A stretch of DNA of 64,000 nt from QZKY01 sp963666295. Lineage in GTDB: Bacteria; Pseudomonadota; Gammaproteobacteria; Burkholderiales; Burkholderiaceae_D. Under the pieces are notes generated by a model. The model had not been told where the DNA came from and ran no database searches. It saw nothing but the letters and a program-made list of their open reading frames with translations. The DNA lies in contig OY762707.1 of the NCBI GenBank assembly GCA_963666295.1, positions 434,001 through 498,000 of the forward strand, in the 5' to 3' direction. Within the stretch, counting starts at the first letter, position 1. The number at the start of each line of letters is the position of its first letter. This document shows, one piece after another, positions 43,777 through 52,829 of the stretch. The translations under genes and the position numbers were made by a program.

Positions 43777-44139
43777 ATGAAAAGGATTTTTATTTGCTTG
43801 ATGCTCACAGCCTTGTTCTGGCAAACAGGACATGCACAAGGATTTCACTACAACGGAACAAAACAAGATATTGTGATCGACGTGCGCTCCGCAGCAGAAT
43901 TTAGTGCGGGGCACATTGATGGCGCCATTAATATTCCGTATAACGAAATTGGGGATGGCATCAAGAAACTTGGCAACATCAGCAACAAAAGCCGCATTCT
44001 TGTTTATTGCCGCAGTGGCCGTCGCTCGGACATTGCCCTCAACAAGCTAATGCAGGAAGGCTATCAGCGCGTAACCAATGGCGGCGGTTATCGGCAACTG
44101 CAAGGCCTGATAAAACCCTGTGAAACGTTGCAGTGCTAG
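43777..44139 (+). CDS. Periplasmic rhodanese-like sulfurtransferase (PspE-like)
   Basis: This 120-residue single-domain rhodanese has a signal peptide (MKRIFICLMLTALFWQTGHA) and the active-site loop CRSGRRS with the catalytic cysteine at residue 78. VIDVRSAAEFSAGHIDGAINIP is the usual N-terminal signature. It transfers sulfane sulfur from thiosulfate in vitro; the physiological acceptor in the periplasm is unclear. CGGAGGT sits 7 bases before the ATG, deciding the start over the much longer frame open from 43450. Two extra cysteines at the C terminus (KPCETLQC) could form a disulfide. Confidence 0.92.
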   Translation: MKRIFICLMLTALFWQTGHAQGFHYNGTKQDIVIDVRSAAEFSAGHIDGAINIPYNEIGDGIKKLGNISNKSRILVYCRSGRRSDIALNKLMQEGYQRVTNGGGYRQLQGLIKPCETLQC

Positions 44140-44161
44140 GCACTCATAGCGCCTTTAAAAC

Positions 44162-44197
44162 AAAAGCGGCGGAAGATTTCTCTCCCACCGCTTTTTT
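44162..44197 (+). terminator. Terminator after the rhodanese gene
   Basis: AAAAGCGG / CCGCTTTT (44162-44169, 44188-44195) with six T. The A-rich left arm allows it to serve the convergent cysK gene too. Confidence 0.8.
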
Positions 44198-44216
44198 CTT
44201 GCAGCGCAAGCCCGTA

Positions 44217-45149
44217 TCAGTCTTTCAAATGTTCATACAGGGCCGTACTCAAGTAACGCTCACCAAATGATGGAATGATCACCACGATCATTTTCCCGGC
44301 ATTCTCTGCCCTTTTAGCCAGTGTCACTGCCGCCCACAAAGCCGCGCCGGATGAAATTCCAACCAGCAAGCCCTCCTCGGTCGCTGCACGGCGCGCCGTT
44401 TCAAGTGCATCTTCATTGGTTACACGAACAACTTCATCGTACACCTCGGTATTCAGCACATCCGGCACAAAACCCGCGCCAATACCCTGAATCATGTGCG
44501 GGCCTTTCTTTCCGGCCGAAAGCATTGGGGAAGCATCTGGCTCAACCGCCACAACCTGAATCGAAGGATTAAGCTCCTTCAGTCTTTCACCCGTACCGGT
44601 AATGGTGCCGCCCGTACCGACACCAGCCACCAGAATATCCACCTTGCCATCCGTATCACGCCAAATCTCTTCGGCAGTCATCTTGCGATGCATGGCTGGA
44701 TTGGCCGGATTCTGGAATTGCTGCGGCATCAGGTAGCGAGAATCTGAGGCGACCAACTCCTCCGCCTTGGCAATTGCCCCTGCCATGCCCTCGCTGCCAA
44801 GTGTCAAAATCAGGTCTGCCCCAAAGGCGCGCAACAACATGCGGCGCTCCTGGCTCATCGTTTCCGGCATCGTCAATACACAACGATAACCGCGCGCGGC
44901 GCATACCATCGCCAATGCAATCCCGGTGTTGCCACTGGTTGGCTCAACAATGATGGTATCCGGGCCGATCATACCTGCCTGCTCGGCAGCATCAATCATG
45001 GCAACGCCTATCCGGTCCTTGACACTATTACCCGGGTTGAAAAATTCCAGCTTGCCGACAATACTGGCTCCGCTGCCTTTCCCAAGGCGCTGAATGCGAA
45101 CCAATGGCGTATTGCCCACCAGTTCAGTGACATTGTTTGCAATATTCAT
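44217..45149 (-). CDS. cysK: Cysteine synthase
   Basis: This 310-residue PLP enzyme makes cysteine from O-acetylserine and sulfide. The PLP lysine is in FNPGNSVKDRIG and the phosphate-binding loop is VEPTSGNTGIALA; VAGVGTGGTITGTGERLK and GISSGAALWAA complete the pattern. Length and motifs fit CysK rather than CysM. AAGGGG precedes the ATG. It uses the product of cysE at 33436. Confidence 0.95.
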   Translation of the reverse strand: MNIANNVTELVGNTPLVRIQRLGKGSGASIVGKLEFFNPGNSVKDRIGVAMIDAAEQAGMIGPDTIIVEPTSGNTGIALAMVCAARGYRCVLTMPETMSQERRMLLRAFGADLILTLGSEGMAGAIAKAEELVASDSRYLMPQQFQNPANPAMHRKMTAEEIWRDTDGKVDILVAGVGTGGTITGTGERLKELNPSIQVVAVEPDASPMLSAGKKGPHMIQGIGAGFVPDVLNTEVYDEVVRVTNEDALETARRAATEEGLLVGISSGAALWAAVTLAKRAENAGKMIVVIIPSFGERYLSTALYEHLKD

Positions 45150-45223
45150 AACTACCCCTTTCGATCACGGTGTGGTGACATATTTCAATAAAAACTCGAT
45201 AAAGTTTCACAAATCCATGCTGC

Positions 45224-45784
45224 CTAGCTTGTGGCGGGAGCCGGATAACGCACATCCAAAATATACAGCTCTTCAACACCGGCAGGTGTTTTCAACATAA
45301 TTGAATCTCCAACACGTGCTTTCGTGAATGCGCGAGCTATTGGCGATACCCAGCTTATTTTTCCATTTAACGGATCAATTTCATCAAGCCCGACAATAGT
45401 AACTGTCCGCTCCTCACCAGACTCACGCTCATAGGTAACCGTCGCGCCAAAATAGACCTGATCCGAGCCATGATGCAAGCTCGGATCAAACACTTCTGCG
45501 ACATCAAGCCGCTTGATCAGAAAGCGAATACGCCGATCAATTTCACGCAATCGGCGCTTGCCGTAAATATAGTCGCCATTTTCCGAGCGGTCGCCGTTGG
45601 AAGCAGCCCAGGAAACAACCTGAACAACTTCAGGCCGCGCGTCATCAATCAGGTGCATCAGCTCATCTTTGATGCGTTGGTAGCCCTGCGGCGTGATGTA
45701 GTTCTTTGTTCCGGCAGGCAGCGCTGGCGTAACGATCTCGTCATCATCACTCTCGTGCCGTTCATTATTGATTGCTTCGTTCAT
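45224..45784 (-). CDS. greB: Transcription elongation factor GreB
   Basis: This 186-residue factor rescues backtracked RNA polymerase by stimulating transcript cleavage. The N-terminal coiled coil has YITPQGYQRIKDELMHL and the tip acidic residues around NGDRSENGDYIYGKRRLREID; the FKBP-like C-terminal domain ends ELYILDVRYPA. An acidic 25-residue N-terminal tail precedes the coil. The start at 45784 (MNEAINNERHES) is preferred over the frame from 45880. Confidence 0.93.
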   Translation of the reverse strand: MNEAINNERHESDDDEIVTPALPAGTKNYITPQGYQRIKDELMHLIDDARPEVVQVVSWAASNGDRSENGDYIYGKRRLREIDRRIRFLIKRLDVAEVFDPSLHHGSDQVYFGATVTYERESGEERTVTIVGLDEIDPLNGKISWVSPIARAFTKARVGDSIMLKTPAGVEELYILDVRYPAPATS

Positions 45785-45913
45785 CCGGTCATTGTAAAAG
45801 ACTGCGATCAAACTTGCTCGATAACTGGAATCTGGGTATGGCGGTGCAATAGTGCCACCGGTGATCCTGTCGCTGAACACGCTTTTAAATTCGCACCGGA
45901 GGAAAGGCGGGAT

Positions 45914-46891
45914 CTACATTGCGCGGCGGACATAGATGACAAGCATGAGAACGATTAACGCCACAATCCATGTCAACACATACACAATCATCCCACGCTT
46001 GGCTTTTTCTTTTTCCAGCCAGGTGCGTGGATTGATGCCCTTCGCCAGAAAAACCACCTTGCTCGCCAGATTAACGCTTACAACATTTATGGCGAGCAGC
46101 AGGCCTGCGCCCACCGCCAGTTCCATGTTGCCATAGCCCAGCATAAGGCCCAAAGTTGCCGCAGGTGGCAGCAAGGCAACGGCAACCATCACCCCCACCA
46201 GAACGCTGGACAAGCCTGTCGTCAATGAAAGTGCGGCAGCCGCACCAGACGCCAATGCCAGCGCAACCGAATCCCAACCCGGCTCGGTGCGCGTCAACAG
46301 TTCAGGACTTAGCATTTGTGAGGGCCACAGAAATCCGATGCAGGCAGCAAGCAGCACCGCCAGAAAAATTCCGGCAAACAGGGTTTTGACTGATTTACGC
46401 ATCAGCGCGACATCCCCCAGCGCCGTACCAAGACTGAGCGCAAGATTGGGGCTTAAAAGTGGCGCAATGACCATCGCGCCAATAACCACCGCCACATTGT
46501 TTTCAATGAGCCCGATTGCGGCAACGACGGTGGACAAGACAACCAGCAGCAAAAAATTCAGATCGAGGCGAACATTCTTTTCAACTTCTTCATAAAGTGC
46601 CTCTCTGGCGGTGGTTGCGGGCTCTTCTTGCTCACCCTGCTGCTCTTCCTGCCGTGGCAATGAAGCTTCCACCGCCATAACGAGTATACGGGCCGACGGC
46701 TGGGCGCCCAGTATGCTTTGCAAAGCGTCCAGCACCCACTGAAGCCGGTCATCCGCTACGAGAAGTCGCATTACGCACAAGCCATCCTCCCCAACGGGAC
46801 CGAGCCTGAAATCCTGCGCATCCGCTTTTTCTGCTAGCGCGGTAATGGTGGCCGTACTGCTCTCTTCGGCCACGACTTCAACATATTTCAT
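45914..46891 (-). CDS. DUF389 membrane protein (TIGR00341 family)
   Basis: This 325-residue protein has a soluble N-terminal domain (residues 1-105, ending in an EEQQGEQEEP stretch) and about six membrane segments starting LDLNFLLLVVLSTVVAAIGL. The motif GAMVIAPLLSPNLALSLG is the hallmark of DUF389 proteins, whose function is not established. The C terminus is at VYVRRAM. It stands alone between greB and ytoQ. Confidence 0.9.
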   Translation of the reverse strand: MKYVEVVAEESSTATITALAEKADAQDFRLGPVGEDGLCVMRLLVADDRLQWVLDALQSILGAQPSARILVMAVEASLPRQEEQQGEQEEPATTAREALYEEVEKNVRLDLNFLLLVVLSTVVAAIGLIENNVAVVIGAMVIAPLLSPNLALSLGTALGDVALMRKSVKTLFAGIFLAVLLAACIGFLWPSQMLSPELLTRTEPGWDSVALALASGAAAALSLTTGLSSVLVGVMVAVALLPPAATLGLMLGYGNMELAVGAGLLLAINVVSVNLASKVVFLAKGINPRTWLEKEKAKRGMIVYVLTWIVALIVLMLVIYVRRAM

Positions 46892-47011
46892 GAGTTTGCC
46901 TTACTGTTTTTGACAAACCCAAGTGTAAAGCGCCCTGATTTTCACCTGTTAACATATTTCAATACACTTGCACATTTACGCGCGGTGTTTTGATCACGCA
47001 ATGAATCAGGG

Positions 47012-47452
47012 TCAGGCAGTCATCACGTATTTCAGAATCTCGACGACCTGCTCTGGCGTCTGTGCCCATGCCATGGCCGCGCCGTCAACTTCTTTGAGCG
47101 GATGAATAATCTCTTCCCCGTGCAAAGTGATATAAGGCTTGCCCAGCGCAGCGCAATAACCAGCATCAAACGCCGCATTCCATTGGCGATACTTGTCGCC
47201 AAAACGCACCACAGCGACATCACAGGTTTCAATCAACGTCTTGGTACGGATGGCATTCACTTTTGATGACTTGTGATCACGCCAAAAATTGCTACTTTCG
47301 ACACCCAGCACATCTCCCGCTGCATCGCTTGTGTCGTGATCAGTCACGGCTGAAGTGAACGTCACCGGCAGGTTCAGCCTTTTTGCACCATCCATAATCT
47401 GTTCACGCCAATCCGTATGGATCTCACCCGACAAATAGACTGTCCAGTTCAT
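47012..47452 (-). CDS. ytoQ: YtoQ family protein
   Basis: This 146-residue protein matches the YtoQ family by its N terminus MNWTVYLSGEIHTDWRE, the SAVTDHDTSDAAG segment and FGDKYRQWNAAFDAGYCAALGK. The fold resembles nucleoside 2-deoxyribosyltransferases, with GYCAALGKP as a nucleotide-site-like turn, but activity is unknown. GAGGGAAGC precedes the ATG at 47452; the longer frame from 47539 lacks support. Confidence 0.88.
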   Translation of the reverse strand: MNWTVYLSGEIHTDWREQIMDGAKRLNLPVTFTSAVTDHDTSDAAGDVLGVESSNFWRDHKSSKVNAIRTKTLIETCDVAVVRFGDKYRQWNAAFDAGYCAALGKPYITLHGEEIIHPLKEVDGAAMAWAQTPEQVVEILKYVMTA

Positions 47453-47565
47453 GCTTCCCTCACTCCCAAAAAGAAAAAAGCCCGCTAGTTCGAACCATAC
47501 GGACTTGTCATTTACTGGCGTGCGTGGCAGCACGCCCAATCAAACGATCACATGAGCGCCATCAC

Positions 47566-47829
47566 CTAGCGGCGCCTTGTCTGATGGCCAGAGGGTGCCG
47601 GACCTCGCTTCTCAAGGTGACGGAATGTAATACGCCCCTTGGTCAGGTCATACGGAGACAACTCCAGTGTCACCTTATCACCCGCAAGAATACGAATGTG
47701 ATTCTTGCGCATTTTGCCCGATGTATAGGCGATCAACTTGTGTCCGTTTTCCAGTTCAACGCGAAAACGCGAGTCTGGCAACACATCTGTCACCACCCCA
47801 TTCATTTCAATCAATTCTTCTTTTGCCAT
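47566..47829 (-). CDS. infA: Translation initiation factor IF-1
   Basis: This 87-residue S1-like OB-fold protein starts MAKEELIEMNGVVTDVLPDS and carries GHKLIAYTSGKMRKNHIRIL and LSPYDLTKGRI. It is longer than the 72-residue IF-1 of ribosomal operons, with a basic tail RGPAPSGHQTRRR, and matches the second betaproteobacterial IF-1 form that stands alone. It binds the 30S A site during initiation. GGAAGGG precedes the ATG at 47829. Confidence 0.94.
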   Translation of the reverse strand: MAKEELIEMNGVVTDVLPDSRFRVELENGHKLIAYTSGKMRKNHIRILAGDKVTLELSPYDLTKGRITFRHLEKRGPAPSGHQTRRR

Positions 47830-48054
47830 CAGCCCTTCCGATTTCAGGAGCGTGCGCTCCAAAGCCTTTAAACATAATCATTGATCTTTACCCGGCAAAT
47901 CCACCATCAACATGACAGTAGCTCCACATACAAAACCTCTGGCAAAGACACACAAAAACGGTCACAACCCGCTTTAACAACGTGTGATTATAGCGCACTA
48001 GCGCACAATCTCTTGTCTGAATAAATACGCGCCTGCGATGCAAGCGATCTGCAA

Positions 48055-48492
48055 TTATTTGCCGCGCGAAAACCTGGCCTGCAATTGCGCCAGTTTTTCC
48101 TGCCGCTGGCGGTCTGCCTGTTCAGCCTTGCGCTTTTCTTCCTCGGCCTTTCGCTGTTCCTTGCGTTTTTCCGCCTCTTTCCGGAGACGGTCCTTAAGCG
48201 TTTTGGATGCATGCTCAAGATGCGCTGGATCAACCTCCCCCACCGACTGACCATCGAGATCATACCTGACCGTCGCATTCGCCATCGCCTTGAGGTACCG
48301 CATGGAATTGGTATGGATGCCGAGGGCTGTACGCAGCGACTTGCGACTCACCTCCGGAAAGCGCTCAAATAATTGCTTGTCGGTTCCGATTGCCAAAGGC
48401 ATACATTCCCGGATGACCTCGAATTTATCCTGAAGATCCTTAAGCAGCACGCGTGCCGTCTGATACGAAGAAGGGGGGGTAGCAGTATTCAT
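48055..48492 (-). CDS. ProQ/FinO-domain RNA chaperone
   Basis: This 145-residue RNA-binding protein has the FinO fold region from about residue 12 to 105 (CMPLAIGTDKQLFERFP, SRKSLRTALGIHTNSMRYL) and a highly charged helical C-terminal tail rich in K, R and E. ProQ/FinO proteins bind structured small RNAs and mRNA 3' ends. An in-frame TTG at 48501 is an alternative start; the ATG is preferred. It could act on small RNAs such as the candidate at 38125. Confidence 0.9.
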   Translation of the reverse strand: MNTATPPSSYQTARVLLKDLQDKFEVIRECMPLAIGTDKQLFERFPEVSRKSLRTALGIHTNSMRYLKAMANATVRYDLDGQSVGEVDPAHLEHASKTLKDRLRKEAEKRKEQRKAEEEKRKAEQADRQRQEKLAQLQARFSRGK

Positions 48493-48649
48493 CTGAAGCA
48501 AAATGGACTTGTTGAAGTTCTGGGTGCAGAGAATAGCATGTGAACGCTTAGTTTGGTCAAAATAGGGCTCTATTTAACGCAAACTTCGGGCTCATCCGAA
48601 TTCGGTCAAAAGATTCCTCAAAACCTCTTTTCTGGCCCAAGGCCGCCGT

Positions 48650-49558
48650 TTACCTGGCGAGTTCTCGAACGATGTCGTAGTCCTTGTCTCTGACCGGAAC
48701 GAAACGGGTAGCATTAAACGCCTTGAGCACTTTCTGGTTGGCCGGGTGCGAAGCGTCAAGTATGGCTGCACGAATTGCCGCCACCAATGGCTCACACAAA
48801 TTGCTTCTCAGAACAATGGGGTCGGTCGGAATCGGCGGGGAGCGCCACAGGATCCGCACATCCTCGGCTTTAATTTTCCCTTCCCTGACAAGCTCATTCA
48901 AATGCGTACTGGAAACAAAGGCCGCGTCGACCTTGCCTTCCACGACACTCATCACGGATTTCGGATGGTTGCCGGTATAAACAATCTCGTCAAAATGATC
49001 TTCGAATTTCAGATTGACCTTTTTTGCATAATAGCGTCGCGGAATCAGTGAGCCAGAAGTGCTGTTCGGATCCACCATCGCCAGCCTTTTGCCGCGCAAA
49101 TCTTCTTTCGTTTTCAGGTTACGTTTATAAGCCGTAATCAGCAACGAATGGTAAGACGCCGCTTCTGGATGAAAAGCGCCCGAATTTCTGGCAAATGCGG
49201 CAATGGGAACAATGCCTTCGTCAATCTTTCGGGCTGCCACATAACTGGCCGGCCCCAACATCGCCAAATCAACCGCGCCGCCAAGCAAACCCTCAATGAC
49301 CATCCCGTAGGAATGTGCGCGCATCGTGTCAACCGGCTTGCCTGTTTTCATTGAAATGTGTTTCAGCAACGGTTTGAAACGGTTCAAATCCCGTTGGCCG
49401 CCGCCTTCTGGCACTACCGAGAAATACAGCCGCGACGGATTTTCGCAAGCACTGCTCGCCGCCTGCGCGTGAAACTGCGCGCAGGCTAGCAATATCGGAA
49501 GCAACAACCGGCAACGACAACTTAACCGTTCGACAAATGTACTTGCTCTTGGTCTCAC
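48650..49558 (-). CDS. PhnD-type periplasmic substrate-binding protein
   Basis: This 302-residue protein has a signal peptide (to about residue 34, ending HAQA) and the periplasmic phosphate/phosphonate-binding fold: YFSVVPEGGGQRDLNRFKPL, LGPASYVAAR, AMVDPNSTSGSLIPRRYY and KVDAAFVSSTHLNEL. No ABC transporter permease or ATPase is adjacent. Its GTG start overlaps the stop of the upstream GGDEF-EAL gene (GTGA), so it is most likely a sensor partner of that protein rather than a transporter component. Ligand unknown. Confidence 0.9.
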   Translation of the reverse strand: MRPRASTFVERLSCRCRLLLPILLACAQFHAQAASSACENPSRLYFSVVPEGGGQRDLNRFKPLLKHISMKTGKPVDTMRAHSYGMVIEGLLGGAVDLAMLGPASYVAARKIDEGIVPIAAFARNSGAFHPEAASYHSLLITAYKRNLKTKEDLRGKRLAMVDPNSTSGSLIPRRYYAKKVNLKFEDHFDEIVYTGNHPKSVMSVVEGKVDAAFVSSTHLNELVREGKIKAEDVRILWRSPPIPTDPIVLRSNLCEPLVAAIRAAILDASHPANQKVLKAFNATRFVPVRDKDYDIVRELAR

Positions 49559-51960
49559 AGGATACCCTTTTCAATATCAAAAAAGCCGCTTTCAAGAATG
49601 GAGACCATTTGCTCTGCAGGACTGGGGCGCATCAGGTAAAAACCCTGCACCTCATCACAACCGTTTGCCTTAAGATGCACCAGTTGCTCCCGAGTTTCGA
49701 CCCCCTCTGCAATGACATTCAGTTTCAAATGTTTGGCGATCTCTATCGTAGAACTGACAATCGCCACATCGCTACTGTCACCCGGCAAATCCTGAATCAA
49801 ACTGCGATCGATCTTGATCGTCGAAATCGGCAGTTTTTTCAAATAACCAAGACCTGAATAGCCAACGCCAAAATCGTCAATCGCAATACGTATTCCCATA
49901 TCAGCCAGGTTTGTGAGTACAGCCAAGGACTGGCCAGGATTTTTCATGATGCAACTCTCCGTCAGTTCTATTTCAATGTCATCCGAAAGCAACGCATAAT
50001 TTTCAAGGCAGCAGCGCACCTTGCCCACCAGACCCATGTCGTCCAGTTGCATGGCTGAAATATTGATGGCGACCGGAACGGTTTCCAGGCCCCGTTGCCG
50101 CCACTCCGACAATTGGCATCCGACACGATCCAGCACCCAATCCCCAAGCAAACCAATCAAGCCATGCGCTTCTGCCATTTCAATAAAGGTGCCAGGTAAC
50201 AACAAACCAAGCTCAGGATGTTGCCAGCGCACCAGCGCCTCCATCCCGACCACTTCCCAATTTTGCAAGCTGACACGCGGCTGGTAATAAACCGTAAACT
50301 GACCACTTTTAACTGCCCTGCGAAACTGTTGCAACAAAGCGATTTGCTGCACCGAGTAGCTGTGCAGCGTCGGATCATAAAAGCGAAAAACATTCCTGCC
50401 GGCAGACTTGGCCTCGTACATGGCGGCATCCGCATTCAAAATCAGATCATCAACTGTCGTGCCATCTTGCGGATAAAGAGCAATACCGACAGTCGTATGT
50501 ACTTCAATGTCATGTCCACCCAGATCTTTGCAAATGGCTCCGACGGTTTCTACGATGTTGGCCGCAATGTTTTCAATATCCTGTACCGATGCAACCTCCG
50601 TCAGCAACATGACAAATTCATCACCGCCAAATCTTGCCGAAATGTCCGACTCCCTCGAACGGGAACGCAAGCGGTTAGCAACGGTCTGCAATAAAAGATC
50701 GCCCACACGATGTCCATACGTATCGTTGATCATCTTGAAATGATCGAGATCAACAAATAGCAATGCGTAAAGGTTGCGACTGCGCTTAGCTCGAAGAAGA
50801 TGACTACTTGCCATCTCCACAAATAGCATCCGATTTGGCAATCCTGTCAGGTGGTCGTGCGTCGCAAGGTGATAGGCATGCTGCTTCTCCTGCTGAAGCG
50901 CTTCGATCAGGTTTTGCTTCTCTTTCTCGGCACGAATCGTGTCCTTGTAGTATTCACGGTAACGCAAAACCAATAGCACCATCATTGCCGCCATGACAAC
51001 AAGCGCCACGGACAAGAGCGCCGCGTACCAGTGGTAGCGAATCCGGCGCTGAACCAGTTCATGAGTAGCACTTTCGTATGACTGTGAGGTTGCAATAATC
51101 AGCGGGAAGTCCTGCAAGCGTTCGAACACAACGATAGACATCTTGCCATCATCGGGATGAACAACCTGACCGCTTCCTCGCTCACTTCCCGAAATCAGGT
51201 TAAAGAAAGAAGTCCCGGCCACACTATCGCCGCCGGAGATATGGCGTCCCGATGTACGCACAAATCGGTGCCCATGCTTGCAAACAATTTCAACACGCCC
51301 ATCCTCACCCAGATTAATTTCACCATACAGACCAAGAAAATAGCCCAGATCAAGTATGCCTCCCAAAAAACCAGTTTCGCCAGAGGTCGTTTTGAAGGGC
51401 ATAAGCACTGGAATCTGCCAGTTATTTCCCGCCCCTTTGTTGCCAGAAAGAAACAGCAAGTCACCCGTTTCATCAGCAGAGAGTTTTGACGCTCCCTCTT
51501 GTTCCCTCTTCATGAGCTTCAGTAACTCGGGCTCGTGACGACGTCTTGACGAGTTGTAAATCATCCTGCCCTGCGCATTGAACACGGCAATGCGCAAATA
51601 GGCTCGGTCGCCCAGTCTGACGGGGTTAAGATCAAACCTGTTTAGCGCGCCGGCACCGCTTCCTAGCTGCACACGCGCCTTGTCGGCGTAAACTTGCGCA
51701 CGCTGCAAGATACCCTGCAATGAAGAAGCCACAATGTGGGCGACATTTGCTGCATTCGTTGTCACGTTTTGAGTAGCCAATTGCTCTTCAAACGTAATGC
51801 GCGAAAGAGTAACGCCCCAGACGGCGCACAATAACAGCACTGCAACCAGCAGTGGCGCGAAGGCCAGCGCGCTCAAACCACTTACGGATTTCAGTGCCCC
51901 ATGCAAAAACCCGCTTTTTTGATACGCCACCGCCCCACGATCAGTACCAGAACTGTCCAT
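49555..51960 (-). CDS. Cache-GGDEF-EAL membrane protein (c-di-GMP metabolism)
   Basis: This 801-residue protein has a membrane helix (about residues 30-52), a periplasmic domain of roughly 250 residues resembling a dCache sensor, a second helix near 310-335, a GGDEF domain with intact RFGGDEF and an I-site RESD five residues before it, and an EAL domain with MEALVRW, ELTESCIMK, DDFGVGYS, IKID and EGVET. Both catalytic sets look intact, so it could synthesise and degrade c-di-GMP. It is translationally coupled to the PhnD-type binding protein. Confidence 0.94.
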   Translation of the reverse strand: MDSSGTDRGAVAYQKSGFLHGALKSVSGLSALAFAPLLVAVLLLCAVWGVTLSRITFEEQLATQNVTTNAANVAHIVASSLQGILQRAQVYADKARVQLGSGAGALNRFDLNPVRLGDRAYLRIAVFNAQGRMIYNSSRRRHEPELLKLMKREQEGASKLSADETGDLLFLSGNKGAGNNWQIPVLMPFKTTSGETGFLGGILDLGYFLGLYGEINLGEDGRVEIVCKHGHRFVRTSGRHISGGDSVAGTSFFNLISGSERGSGQVVHPDDGKMSIVVFERLQDFPLIIATSQSYESATHELVQRRIRYHWYAALLSVALVVMAAMMVLLVLRYREYYKDTIRAEKEKQNLIEALQQEKQHAYHLATHDHLTGLPNRMLFVEMASSHLLRAKRSRNLYALLFVDLDHFKMINDTYGHRVGDLLLQTVANRLRSRSRESDISARFGGDEFVMLLTEVASVQDIENIAANIVETVGAICKDLGGHDIEVHTTVGIALYPQDGTTVDDLILNADAAMYEAKSAGRNVFRFYDPTLHSYSVQQIALLQQFRRAVKSGQFTVYYQPRVSLQNWEVVGMEALVRWQHPELGLLLPGTFIEMAEAHGLIGLLGDWVLDRVGCQLSEWRQRGLETVPVAINISAMQLDDMGLVGKVRCCLENYALLSDDIEIELTESCIMKNPGQSLAVLTNLADMGIRIAIDDFGVGYSGLGYLKKLPISTIKIDRSLIQDLPGDSSDVAIVSSTIEIAKHLKLNVIAEGVETREQLVHLKANGCDEVQGFYLMRPSPAEQMVSILESGFFDIEKGIL

Positions 51961-52173
51961 CCATCACGCCACAAAATGAAATAAACCAATGATTTTAATA
52001 GAAAATAATGACAGCATTGTTTCAAATTCCTTGACAGCCTGATTTAGCTGTCCTGGCTATATTGAAACAAAGTACACCCTACCAAATTGGCACATGCCCC
52101 AGCATGAACGGCATTGCAGGGGTATACTTGAGCTCAATTACACGTTTCCTTCAATCACGATCTGGTTTCCCGA

Positions 52174-52800
52174 ATGTCCGAACGTCAACCACTCCCGAAA
52201 GCCGATATTGCCTATACCTTGCATGGCAGCCGTTATCTGAACGTCACCAGCCGCTGTTCCTTGCGCTGCGCGTTTTGCCCTCGCTCTCACGATGAGTGGG
52301 TAGTGGGCGGGTACAACATGCTCCTGTCACGACAAAGCGAACCCTCCGTCGATGAACTGGTTGAAGCCACCGGCAACCCGCAGGATTACAAGGAGGTGGT
52401 GTTTTGCGGTCTGGGCGAAGCGACTCTCCGCGTTGACGTCGTCGTTGAGGTAGCCAAGCGACTACGAGAAAAAGGCGCCAAATTGCGGCTAAACACCAAT
52501 GGTCTGGCGAATCTGGTGCATGGGCGCGACGTCACCAAAGAGTTGTTCCCACTGATTCAAAGCGTCTCAATCTCGCTGAATGCACAGAATGAAGAAGTGT
52601 ATAACCGCCACTGCCTCCCGAAATTTCCCGGTAGCTACGCCGCGATGCTGGAATTCATCCAGCTTGCGCGCGATGCGGGTGCCGATGTCACCGTTTCCGC
52701 CATTGATGGACTGGAAGGCGTGGACATTCCCGCTTGCGAACAAATCGCAAAAGATCTAGGCGTTAAATTCCGACGGCGCATTCTGGATGATGTCGGCTAA
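52174..52800 (+). CDS. Radical SAM protein, TatD-associated type
   Basis: This 208-residue radical SAM protein has the [4Fe-4S] motif CSLRCAFC (Cys28, Cys32, Cys35), VFCGLGEATLR as the GGE-like SAM site, and LNTNGLANLVHG. Size and pattern fit the small subfamily usually found fused or adjacent to tatD; here no tatD is next to it. Substrate unknown. It is monocistronic and divergent from the Cache-GGDEF-EAL gene; the 213 bases between hold both promoters. Confidence 0.85.
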   Translation: MSERQPLPKADIAYTLHGSRYLNVTSRCSLRCAFCPRSHDEWVVGGYNMLLSRQSEPSVDELVEATGNPQDYKEVVFCGLGEATLRVDVVVEVAKRLREKGAKLRLNTNGLANLVHGRDVTKELFPLIQSVSISLNAQNEEVYNRHCLPKFPGSYAAMLEFIQLARDAGADVTVSAIDGLEGVDIPACEQIAKDLGVKFRRRILDDVG

Positions 52801-52829
52801 AACCACGCTCAGCCAACACGCAAGAGCGC

